The notes beneath the pieces were generated by a model. That model was not told where the DNA came from. It did not search any database and saw only the letters and a list, made by a program, of their open reading frames with translations. A stretch of 5,003 nucleotides of DNA from Clostridia bacterium (lineage in GTDB: Bacteria; Bacillota; Clostridia; Oscillospirales; Butyricicoccaceae): contig JAFYNW010000139.1 in the NCBI GenBank assembly GCA_017547995.1, positions 1 to 5,003 on the forward strand. Direction: 5' to 3'. The translations under genes and the position numbers were made by a program. Each line of letters begins with the position of its first letter. Within the stretch, counting starts at the first letter, position 1. Positions 1 through 4,708 of this stretch are shown here, in pieces.

Positions 1-549
1 ATCGGCGAAATCGTAAATGAAAACTTCGGAGACGGCAAGGTTGTTGCCTGCGCAAATCTCCCTTATTACATCACAACTCCTGCTATTTCCGCTCTCATTG
101 AGGCTGGCTGCTTCAAGTCGATTACCGTTATGGTACAGCGCGAAGTGGCAAAGCGTATCTGCTCAAAGGAAAACACAGCCGACTACGGCGCGTTTACTGT
201 TTACGTAAATTACTACACAAAGCCAAAGATTATTCTCGACGTGCCTGCAGGATGCTTCATTCCTGCGCCGAAGGTTGACTCTGCCGTTGTCAGAATGGAT
301 ATTCTCGACGAGCCTTCTGTTAAGGTGAACGATGAAAAGCTTTTCTTCAAGGTTGTAAAGGCGGCTTTTGCTCAGCGCAGAAAGCAGCTTGTCAACTGCA
401 TCAACATGGCTTTCCCTTCCATTTCCAAGGATATGTGCGGCAAGATGCTGACAGAAATGGGTCTTTCGGCTACTATCCGCGGTGAAGCACTCAGCGTAGA
501 ACAGCTCGGTCAGCTTTCCGACAAGATTGGCGAGGCGCTCAATGGATAA
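1..549 (+). CDS. rsmA: RsmA/KsgA 16S rRNA dimethyladenosine transferase, 3' part (5' end outside window)
   Basis: The enzyme transfers methyl groups from S-adenosylmethionine to two adjacent adenines near the 3' end of 16S rRNA (A1518 and A1519 in E. coli numbering) during small-subunit maturation. The visible 182 residues are in frame from base 1. They show the NLPYYITTP catalytic motif at fragment residues 19-27, the FIPAPKVDS segment at 86-94, and the C-terminal helical domain with FAQRRKQL at 123-130, all typical of the RsmA/KsgA family. Family members are about 270-290 residues long, so roughly 100 residues holding the N-terminal SAM-binding part lie before the window. There is no internal stop or frameshift. 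The next gene starts inside the last codons, which suggests translational coupling. The identification is firm; the 5' boundary cannot be given. Confidence 0.96.
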   Translation: MGEIVNENFGDGKVVACANLPYYITTPAISALIEAGCFKSITVMVQREVAKRICSKENTADYGAFTVYVNYYTKPKIILDVPAGCFIPAPKVDSAVVRMDILDEPSVKVNDEKLFFKVVKAAFAQRRKQLVNCINMAFPSISKDMCGKMLTEMGLSATIRGEALSVEQLGQLSDKIGEALNG

Positions 550-820
550 GACTTTCACACTTTTCCTCGTCTGCTATATTCTTGCGGCAAACGTTGTGGC
601 ATTTGCCATGTATGGTCTGGATAAGTACTATGCAAAGCGCGGCAAGTGGCGCATTTCTGAGAAGGCTTTGCTTCTGGCGGCGCTTCTTGGCGGTGCATTC
701 GGCGCTTACGCGGCTATGAAAACATTCCGTCACAAGACAAAGCATCTGCAGTTTACAATCGGTGTGCCTGTCTGTATGGTAATCAACATTGCGGCTGCAG
801 CATATCTGCTCGGTAAGTAA
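542..820 (+). CDS. DUF1294 small integral membrane protein
   Basis: This is a 92-residue hydrophobic protein of unknown function. It carries the DUF1294 pattern: YGLDKYYAKRGKWRISEKAL at about residues 24-43, a GGAFGA turn at 50-55, and the basic FRHKTKH segment at 62-68. Three hydrophobic stretches (about 4-23, 42-59 and 69-90) suggest a small inner-membrane protein. The ATG at 542 is chosen because it gives the usual family N-terminus. A TTG at 527 is in frame but would only add MARRS, with no better ribosome-binding site. The gene overlaps the rsmA stop by 8 nt and has only a weak purine-rich GCGAGG upstream, so it is probably translated by ribosomes finishing rsmA. An intrinsic terminator follows closely. 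Family membership is confident; function is not known. Confidence 0.85.
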   Translation: MDKTFTLFLVCYILAANVVAFAMYGLDKYYAKRGKWRISEKALLLAALLGGAFGAYAAMKTFRHKTKHLQFTIGVPVCMVINIAAAAYLLGK

Positions 821-826
821 AAAATT

Positions 827-857
827 AAGACTGTCCATAAGGGCAGTCTTTTTGTTT
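827..857 (+). terminator. Intrinsic terminator after rsmA-DUF1294
   Basis: A 10-bp stem (AAGACTGTCC paired with GGGCAGTCTT, one G-U pair) closes an ATAA loop and runs into TTTTTGTTTT. It begins 6 nt after the DUF1294 stop, so it ends the rsmA transcription unit. Confidence 0.9.
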
Positions 858-890
858 TGCCTTTGGCAACGATGTATTTGTGTTCGCGGT

Positions 891-919
891 GGGATCAAGC
901 CCCCTACACATATTGTGTA
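891..919. repeat. Degenerate GGG...CCCCTACA repeat copy A with adjoining hairpin
   Basis: GGGATCAAGCCCCCTACA at 891-908 shares the GGGA start and CCCCTACA end of the better-preserved copies further on, but its right arm seems shortened. The tail overlaps a perfect 6-bp palindrome, TACACA-TAT-TGTGTA, at 905-919. It is likely a decayed member of the same family. It could be chance, since only the ends match. Confidence 0.45.
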
Positions 920-939
920 AATAGTTGATGAATATTTTG

Positions 940-967
940 CGGGACGCCGAGGGCGTCGTCCCCTACA
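940..967. repeat. Short palindromic dispersed repeat, copy B (identical to copy D)
   Basis: This 28-nt unit begins CGGGACGCC and ends GTCCCCTACA. It is base-for-base identical to 1130-1157. The inside can fold as GACGCC-GAG-GGCGTC or, in another register, with GGGAC pairing GTCCC. No coding frame crosses it convincingly. I recall similar GTAGGGG-type hairpins scattered through intergenic DNA of Oscillospiraceae and relatives, but that is memory, not a search. Confidence 0.8.
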
Positions 968-971
968 ATTC

Positions 972-1007
972 TGCGTCATTCTGAATCTCGTTACGAATCT
1001 CCTGCGG
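972..1007. repeat. Possible decayed CGTCATTCTGA-type repeat remnant
   Basis: GCGTCATTCTGAATCTCG followed by TTACGAATCTCCTGCGG resembles, from memory, the widespread bacterial intergenic repeat whose consensus reads roughly GTCATTCTGA followed by GAATCT. The two internal GAATCTC words are 14 nt apart. The evidence is weak: there is no second copy in the window. Confidence 0.3.
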
Positions 1008-1020
1008 TTTGATGTATATC

Positions 1021-1045
1021 CGGGAGCGGCAAGCAGCTCCCCTAC
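1021..1045. repeat. Short palindromic repeat, copy C
   Basis: CGGGAGCGGC then AAGCAGCTCCCCTAC. The arms GGGAGC and GCTCCC pair, with an inner GC-AA-GC, and the unit ends in CCCCTAC like copies B, D and E. The inner arm bases differ from the other copies yet remain complementary. This argues for a conserved hairpin shape rather than a conserved inner sequence. Confidence 0.65.
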
Positions 1046-1082
1046 GGGTTAATTGTTGTATCTGCAATGCATTGTATAGGCA

Positions 1083-1129
1083 GCAACCCCTCCGTCACGC
1101 CGTGACACCTCCCCCTCAAGCGGAAGGCT
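1083..1129. repeat. Second repeat type: CCCCTCCGTCACG-CCGTGACACCTCCCC remnant
   Basis: CAACCCCTCCGTCACG is followed by a mirrored CGTGAC (perfect palindrome GTCACG-C-CGTGAC at 1094-1106), then ACCTCCCC and a purine-rich GGAAGGCT. This matches my recollection of an intergenic repeat in Clostridia with a CCGTCACG...CGTG palindrome followed by CCTCCCC and a pairing GGGGAGGCT. Here the last pairing arm is degraded. It abuts copy D directly, giving a composite block. Confidence 0.5.
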
Positions 1130-1157
1130 CGGGACGCCGAGGGCGTCGTCCCCTACA
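1130..1157. repeat. Short palindromic dispersed repeat, copy D (identical to copy B)
   Basis: The 28 bases are identical to 940-967, including the CCCCTACA tail. The flanks differ (ATT versus TGA downstream), so the identity ends sharply at the unit boundary, as expected of a discrete repeated element. The following 1157-1180 is a simple TGAATGATGAATGGTGAAT stretch of low complexity. Confidence 0.8.
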
Positions 1158-1210
1158 TGAATGATGAATGGTGAATAATTAAGGATATATATCTGTGGAT
1201 AATTTTATGC

Positions 1211-1239
1211 AAAAGAAAAAACAGCAACTTCCGTTACTG
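1211..1239 (-). terminator. Intrinsic terminator of the DUF1292 / structured RNA unit
   Basis: Read on the minus strand, CAGTAAC-GGAA-GTTGCTG forms a 7-bp stem with one U-G pair and a GNRA-type GGAA loop, followed by TTTTTTCTTTT. It lies about 12 nt beyond the likely 3' end of the structured RNA and is the natural end of the leftward transcript. Confidence 0.8.
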
Positions 1240-1251
1240 CCTTCTTAATAT

Positions 1252-1440
1252 AAAAGCCCCGCGAGTACCGCTTCACAGTCTTAAACCCGCTTATGGTAGC
1301 AGGTGGGCAAGCTGTCACTCATATCAATTGCTTCCAACATCCAACGCAAGCATCGGGAGGCCTGCAAACAAATCGTGAACGCGCAATCCCGTTTAAGAAC
1401 TTTGTGGATTTAAATTATGTGATGGGCGAGCACCGCAGGG
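1252..1440 (-). ncRNA. ssrS: Probable 6S RNA (RNA polymerase-binding regulatory RNA)
   Basis: There is no plausible gene here, but the minus-strand transcript folds into one long rod. The ends pair: CCCUGCGG (1440-1433) with UCGCGGGG (1264-1257). Further in, CACA (1406-1403) pairs UGUG (1277-1274) and CUUAAAC (1397-1391) pairs GUUUAAG (1286-1280). A large bubble follows, whose 3' side can make the small hairpin CUGCU-ACCAUA-AGCGG. Then GCAGG (1365-1361) pairs CCUGC (1303-1299), and a terminal hairpin forms around GCUU/AAGC (1351-1330). Closing stem, asymmetric central bubble and terminal stem, at about 190 nt, match the 6S RNA architecture, and CUUUUA follows the closing stem. 6S RNA mimics an open promoter and sequesters the housekeeping RNA polymerase in slow growth. 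It lies 12 nt after the DUF1292 stop and I see no good -35 box for it, so it may be processed from that transcript. An unrelated structured RNA remains possible. Confidence 0.6.
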
Positions 1441-1452
1441 ATTTTAACTATA

Positions 1453-1752
1453 TTATTCTTCGTCCTCTTCTTCGTCTTCGAACATATTTTCAAGACGTTC
1501 TGCGAAGATATCGAAAATCTTCTGTTCTTCTTCTTCATCTTCGATGGAAACGAGGATATCTTCGTCAGATTCTTCGTCGTGTTCAATCTTCAGAACGAGA
1601 AGCTCGTATTCATCGAGGTCGTCTGCATTTGCAGGAAGAAAAGCCATATATGTTTCATCGCCGATTTCGTAAGTATCGAGATGTTCGAGAGCGATTTCGT
1701 TACCGTCTTCGTCTGTGAGAGTATAGATGTTATTGCCGAATTCGTTTTCCAT
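1453..1752 (-). CDS. DUF1292 (YrzB-like) small acidic protein
   Basis: This 99-residue protein begins MENEFGNNIYTLTDEDGNE, with the pattern LxDEDGNE-x-hydrophobic and later DETYMAFLPAN and LLVLKIEHDEE, as in the DUF1292/YrzB family of Firmicutes. The molecular role is unknown. The family pattern covers about residues 8-85; the tail (about 92-99, EDEEEDEE) is almost purely acidic, so the protein is strongly negative. The start is supported by GGAG at 1762-1759, six bases before the ATG, and by a TATAAT box about 40 nt further upstream. In many Firmicutes yrzB sits with the ruvX-like gene; here it is alone on its strand and is followed by the structured RNA at 1252-1440. It is transcribed divergently from the infC operon. 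Confidence 0.88.
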   Translation of the reverse strand: MENEFGNNIYTLTDEDGNEIALEHLDTYEIGDETYMAFLPANADDLDEYELLVLKIEHDEESDEDILVSIEDEEEEQKIFDIFAERLENMFEDEEEDEE

Positions 1753-1791
1753 TTAGAACTCCATTCATTTTTCTCTTGATTTATTGTCTTC

Positions 1792-1820
1792 ATTATAGCA
1801 CATTTTATACGAAAAATAAA
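1792..1820 (-). promoter_or_regulatory. Promoter of the DUF1292 gene
   Basis: On the minus strand there is a perfect TATAAT (1797-1792) with a weak TTTATT 17 nt upstream (1820-1815). It is placed 39 nt before the ATG. The -10 is convincing; the -35 matches only three of six consensus bases. Confidence 0.55.
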
Positions 1821-1918
1821 GAGATTTTTGCTTGGCAGATTTAACATAATTTTTTTGGAAAATTTGGGAGTGGTTTGCAAATAAAGTGCTTGACACCGAT
1901 ATTTTTATAAGAATTATC

Positions 1919-1947
1919 TTGATTTTTTTACCGAAAAGGTTTATTAT
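1919..1947 (+). promoter_or_regulatory. Possible upstream promoter of the infC operon
   Basis: TTGATT (1919-1924), a 17-nt spacer and TATTAT (1942-1947) form a moderate sigma-A-type promoter 70 nt upstream of the stronger one. The region is very AT-rich, so chance matches are expected. Nothing else is seen between 1821 and 1918 apart from an isolated TTGACA at 1890-1895 without a good -10. Confidence 0.35.
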
Positions 1948-1988
1948 ATTTAATAGTGAAAAATATTTCAGATTTTTCAAAAAAATGC

Positions 1989-2017
1989 TTGACAAAGCGA
2001 ATATGATATGGTAATAT
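1989..2017 (+). promoter_or_regulatory. Main promoter of infC-rpmI-rplT
   Basis: A perfect TTGACA (1989-1994), exactly 17 nt of spacer and TAATAT (2012-2017) make a strong housekeeping promoter. Transcription would begin near 2024, giving a leader of about 150 nt before the infC start. Confidence 0.85.
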
Positions 2018-2023
2018 ATTAGA

Positions 2024-2172
2024 GCAAAAGAAAGTAGAAGTAACCGCTTCTCACCCTCATTTAACGTAAGAAAGGGTTAACATTGGACAAACAACTTCCC
2101 CCAGGGGAATCAGTGTGTAGATGTGCGAGCGGTTTCCGCTCGCTTTTTTAATTTTTCAGGAGGTGCTAGACC
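2024..2172 (+). promoter_or_regulatory. L20-type leader (attenuator) of the infC operon
   Basis: The long leader before infC folds in two exclusive ways. In the OFF form the terminator at 2125-2149 forms. In the ON form AACCGCU (2042-2048) pairs with AGCGGUU (2128-2134), which removes most of the terminator's left arm. Between them lie two local hairpins: ACCCU/AGGGU (2053-2057 with 2073-2077), and CAUUG/CAGUG (2081-2085 with 2111-2115) topped by an internal loop and UUCCC-CCAG-GGGAA (2096-2109). In Bacillus subtilis the equivalent leader is bound by ribosomal protein L20, which favours termination; the same gene order and architecture suggest the same feedback here. The structure is read from the sequence; L20 as ligand is inferred from family and position. 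Confidence 0.75.
2125..2149 (+). terminator. Leader terminator upstream of infC
   Basis: A perfect 8-bp stem, GCGAGCGG-TTT-CCGCTCGC, is followed by TTTTTTA. It sits in the untranslated leader 23 nt before the infC start, so it must be conditional for the operon to be expressed. Its left arm overlaps the antiterminator pairing site at 2128-2134. Confidence 0.9.
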
Positions 2173-2691
2173 ATTAGTACGAAAGAACATTTGATCAATG
2201 AAGAGATCCACGTCAAGGAGGTTCGTCTCATTGGCGAAGACGGCGCCCAGTTGGGTATTGTAGCAACAGCAAAGGCTCTCGAACAGGCTGAAAAGGCAGG
2301 TCTCGATCTGGTTATGATCGCACCTAAGGCCGAACCACCTGTATGCCGTGTTATGGATTACGGCAAGTTCCGTTTTGAGCAGATCAAGAAGGAAAAAGAA
2401 GCTAAGAAGAATCAGAAGGTCGTAGAAGTTAAGGAAATCCGCTTCTCACCAAAAATCGACGTTAACGACTTCAACACAAAGCTTAAGGCTGCGCAGAAGT
2501 TCCTTACAAACGGCGACAAGGTTAAGGTTTCCGTAAGATTCCGCGGCAGAGAAATGGCTCACACACAGATAGGTGCAGATCTTCTTGCGAAGTTCGCCGA
2601 AGGCGCACAGGGTTTTGGTATTCTTGAAAAGGAAGCAAAGCTCGAAGGCCGTCAGATGATCATGTTTTTAGCACCTGACAAAAAGAAATAA
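2173..2691 (+). CDS. infC: Translation initiation factor IF-3 (AUU start)
   Basis: IF3 binds the 30S subunit, keeps it apart from 50S and checks the start codon and initiator tRNA. The 172-residue product has the N-domain (GEDGAQLG, then VMDYGKF at residues 60-66), a lysine-rich linker, and the C-domain (KEIRFSPKID from about 87, RGRE at 124-127). It is the usual length. The start is taken as ATT at 2173, not the in-frame TTG at 2191. AGGAGGT at 2158-2164 lies 8 nt before the ATT, and the resulting N-terminus ISTKEHLINEEI (Met in vivo) matches the family, while TTG would lose six conserved-looking residues and leave the Shine-Dalgarno 26 nt away. AUU starts are well known for infC and let IF3 repress its own synthesis. 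The gene is first of the infC-rpmI-rplT operon, behind the leader attenuator. Confidence 0.95.
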   Translation: MSTKEHLINEEIHVKEVRLIGEDGAQLGIVATAKALEQAEKAGLDLVMIAPKAEPPVCRVMDYGKFRFEQIKKEKEAKKNQKVVEVKEIRFSPKIDVNDFNTKLKAAQKFLTNGDKVKVSVRFRGREMAHTQIGADLLAKFAEGAQGFGILEKEAKLEGRQMIMFLAPDKKK

Positions 2692-2721
2692 ACAACCGTA
2701 AAATTCAGGGAGGAATAAACC

Positions 2722-2922
2722 ATGCCTAAGATTAAGACACATAGCGGTGCAAAGAAGAGATTTAAGGTAACAAAGAACGGTAAGGTTAAGATGAACAGCG
2801 CTAACCGCCGTCACGACATTAAGGGCTGCAAGTCCACAAAGCAGAAGAGACATCTCCGTAAGGCTTCTTACCTCGGCTCTACAACATCCGCAAACGTAAA
2901 GCGTCTCGTACCTTACATGTAA
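2722..2922 (+). CDS. rpmI: 50S ribosomal protein L35 (bL35)
   Basis: This small basic protein of the large subunit has 66 residues, the normal length. It opens with MPKIKTHSGAKKRFKVT and contains the KSTKQKRHLRKA segment at about residues 38-49, both diagnostic of bL35. The start is supported by AGGGAGG (2707-2713) eight bases before the ATG. It lies 30 nt after infC and 55 nt before rplT, in the conserved operon order, and shares the upstream leader control. Confidence 0.97.
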   Translation: MPKIKTHSGAKKRFKVTKNGKVKMNSANRRHDIKGCKSTKQKRHLRKASYLGSTTSANVKRLVPYM

Positions 2923-2977
2923 TCGTAAACGAACGAACACCACTTTTTAACTTAAGATCAGAAGGAGATAAATAGAT

Positions 2978-3331
2978 ATGGCAAGAGTAAAAGGCGCAAT
3001 GATGACGCGCAAGAGAAGAAAGAAGATCATTAAGCTCGCTAAGGGTTACTGGGGCGCTAAGAAGAACCACTTTAAGGTTGCTAACCAGCAGGTTATGAAG
3101 TCCCTCAAGTACGCTTACGTTGGCAGAAAGAACAAGAAGCGTGACTTCAGAAGACTCTGGATCACACGTATCACAGCTGCTTGCAAGCTCAACAACATCA
3201 ACTACAGCCGTTTCATCAACGGTCTCAAGAAGGCTGACATCACACTCAACCGTAAGATGCTCGCTGAAATCGCTGTTAACGACGCTAAGGCTTTCACAGC
3301 TCTCGTTGAAAAGGCAAAGGCTGCTTTGTAA
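2978..3331 (+). CDS. rplT: 50S ribosomal protein L20 (bL20)
   Basis: L20 is an early 50S assembly protein that binds 23S rRNA domain II. In Firmicutes it is also the repressor of its own operon through the infC leader. The 117-residue product is of standard length: MARVKGAMMTRKRRKKIIKL forms the long basic N-terminal extension, followed by YAYVGRKNKKRDFRRLWI (about 46-63) and INGLKKADI (about 80-88) in the globular C-domain. AAGGAG (2962-2967) supports the ATG at 2978. It is the last gene of the operon, and a strong terminator begins 22 nt after the stop. The 5' untranslated leader at 2024-2172 is its probable second RNA target. Confidence 0.98.
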   Translation: MARVKGAMMTRKRRKKIIKLAKGYWGAKKNHFKVANQQVMKSLKYAYVGRKNKKRDFRRLWITRITAACKLNNINYSRFINGLKKADITLNRKMLAEIAVNDAKAFTALVEKAKAAL

Positions 3332-3352
3332 TTCATAATTACAGCTAAATAC

Positions 3353-3385
3353 AGAGCAATCAGGATATCCTGGTTGCTCTTTTTT
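3353..3385 (+). terminator. Terminator of the infC-rpmI-rplT operon
   Basis: The 12-bp stem AGAGCAATCAGG / CCTGGTTGCTCT (one U-G pair) closes an ATAT loop and is followed by TTTTT. It is a textbook strong intrinsic terminator at the operon end. Confidence 0.93.
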
Positions 3386-3425
3386 GTTGCTTGTTTTTAC
3401 TGCGGGACTTGTCATTCCAATCCTT

Positions 3426-3455
3426 GGCGGGAGGGCGCAGAGACCCTCCCCTACA
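3426..3455. repeat. Short palindromic repeat, copy E
   Basis: GGCGGGAGGG, an 8-nt loop and CCCTCCC, then CTACA. The 7-bp stem GGGAGGG/CCCTCCC is perfect, and the unit ends in the same CCCCTACA tail as copies A, B and D. It sits between the rplT terminator and the next promoter, away from the main repeat cluster, so the family is dispersed rather than a single tandem array. Confidence 0.65.
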
Positions 3456-3475
3456 TATAATACTGTCATTACCTC

Positions 3476-3505
3476 TTTACATTTTACTTTTCTTCGTGCT
3501 ATACT
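3476..3505 (+). promoter_or_regulatory. Promoter of the alcohol dehydrogenase gene
   Basis: TTTACA (3476-3481), an 18-nt spacer and TATACT (3500-3505), each one base from consensus, place a start near 3512. The resulting leader is short, about 27 nt. No operator palindrome is evident around it. Confidence 0.65.
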
Positions 3506-3538
3506 GAAGGTAACAATAAATATACGAGAGGTATGGTT

Positions 3539-4699
3539 ATGAAAAACTTTTTCTATGACATCGGCACTAAGATTTATTTCGGCGAAGGCTCTATCGAAAA
3601 CCTCGGCCCTGCCATCAAGCCTTATTCCGACAAAGTCCTGCTCTGCTATGGTGGTGGCTCTGTCAAAAAGACAGGCGTTTACGATGACGTTGTAAACTCT
3701 CTCAAGGCGAGCGGCATCGAATGGGTTGAGCTTTCGGGTATCGAGCCAAATCCACGCGTCACAAGCGTCAACGAGGGCGTACGTCTCTGCCGTGAGCATA
3801 ATATCACAGCTGTCCTCGCAGTGGGCGGCGGCTCGACTATCGACTGCTCCAAGGTCATCGCCGCAGGTGTTGCTTACGAAGGCGATGCATGGGATTTAGT
3901 CATCGGCAAGGCATCCATCACAAAGGTGCTTCCTGTTTTCTCCGTCCTCACACTCTCTGCAACAGGCTCGGAAATGGACCCTACTGCCGTTATTTCCAAT
4001 ATGGATACCAACGACAAGCTTGGCGTAAAGCACCCTGATATGCGTCCTGTGGCTTCCATTCTCGACCCTAAATACACTTATACTGTTTCAAAATATCAGA
4101 CTGCGGCAGGCACAGCCGACATTATGTCTCATATTTTCGAAATCTACTTCAGCACAGTAAAGTCTGCCTATATTGCCGACAGAATGGCTGAAGCTATGCT
4201 CAAAACCTGCATCAACTATGGTGTTGTTGCGGTAAATGACCCTGAAAATTATGAAGCAAGAGCAAACCTTATGTGGTGCTCAAGCCTTGCTATCAATAAT
4301 CTCCTCAGCTACGGCAAGGGCACAGCGTGGAGCGTCCATTCGATGGAGCATCAGCTGAGCGCATACTATGACATCACTCACGGTGTCGGCCTTGCAATTC
4401 TCACACCTCATTGGATGAGATACGTACTCAATGAGGAAACTGTTGATAAGTTTGTCGAATACGCAAAGAACGTCTGGGATATCGACTGTGATGGCGACAA
4501 GTTTGCAGCAGCAAACAAGGCTATCGACAAGACTGCTGAATATTTCAAGGCGATGGGCATCCCTATGACGCTTACAGAAGTGGGCATCGACGAAACTCAC
4601 TTCGATATTATGGCCGAAAAGGCTGCCGCAAAATATGCAAATATTTTCGTACCGCTCACAAAGGAAGACGTAAAAAATATCTACCGCATGAGCTTGTAA
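3539..4699 (+). CDS. Iron/zinc-dependent alcohol (aldehyde) dehydrogenase, YqhD/butanol dehydrogenase-like
   Basis: This soluble group III alcohol dehydrogenase has 386 residues, close to E. coli YqhD (387). Such enzymes reduce aldehydes to alcohols with NAD(P)H, for example butanal to butanol in Clostridia. The Rossmann-like N-domain carries YGGGSVKKTG (37-46) and GGGSTIDCSK (96-105), with LSATGSEMD at 139-147. The all-helical C-domain carries the metal ligands Asp194, His198, His267 and His281, at the same numbers as in YqhD. The GGGS at 38-41 lacks the acidic residue that selects NADH, so NADPH is the likelier cofactor (inference). The start at 3539 is preferred over the ATG at 3533 because GAGAGG at 3526-3531 is 7 nt from the former and only 1 nt from the latter. 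It has its own promoter and no terminator before the next gene. Natural substrate and metal (iron or zinc) are not decided by sequence. Confidence 0.93.
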   Translation: MKNFFYDIGTKIYFGEGSIENLGPAIKPYSDKVLLCYGGGSVKKTGVYDDVVNSLKASGIEWVELSGIEPNPRVTSVNEGVRLCREHNITAVLAVGGGSTIDCSKVIAAGVAYEGDAWDLVIGKASITKVLPVFSVLTLSATGSEMDPTAVISNMDTNDKLGVKHPDMRPVASILDPKYTYTVSKYQTAAGTADIMSHIFEIYFSTVKSAYIADRMAEAMLKTCINYGVVAVNDPENYEARANLMWCSSLAINNLLSYGKGTAWSVHSMEHQLSAYYDITHGVGLAILTPHWMRYVLNEETVDKFVEYAKNVWDIDCDGDKFAAANKAIDKTAEYFKAMGIPMTLTEVGIDETHFDIMAEKAAAKYANIFVPLTKEDVKNIYRMSL

Positions 4700-4708
4700 G
4701 CCACCCTT

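Noticed and set aside
539..979. Minus-strand open frame of 146 codons
   Set aside because: It crosses the DUF1294 gene, its terminator and repeats A and B. There is no start signal or recognisable domain.
940..1157. CRISPR array suggested by identical short repeats
   Set aside because: Only two exact copies, 190 nt apart and with other repeat types between them, no regular spacers and no cas genes. They are dispersed palindromes.
1293..1718. Plus-strand open frame of 141 codons
   Set aside because: It begins inside the structured RNA and runs antisense through the DUF1292 gene. The arginine-rich product merely mirrors the acidic codons of the real gene.
1890..1918. Promoter at the TTGACA 1890-1895
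   Set aside because: No acceptable -10 box lies 16-18 nt downstream; at 17 nt the sequence is AATTAT, a poor match.
2024..2149. T-box or metabolite riboswitch in the infC leader
   Set aside because: I see no T-box core sequence or known ligand-pocket motif; gene order and the terminator/antiterminator layout point to an L20-type leader instead.
2191..2193. TTG as the infC start codon
   Set aside because: It is 26 nt from the Shine-Dalgarno and removes the conserved-looking residues before LINEEI; the ATT at 2173 has ideal spacing.
2879..3799. Long minus-strand open frame of 306 codons
   Set aside because: It lies opposite rplT, a strong terminator, a repeat and the dehydrogenase start, all well supported on the plus strand. 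Its protein resembles no family I know and it has no ribosome-binding site; it is an antisense shadow.
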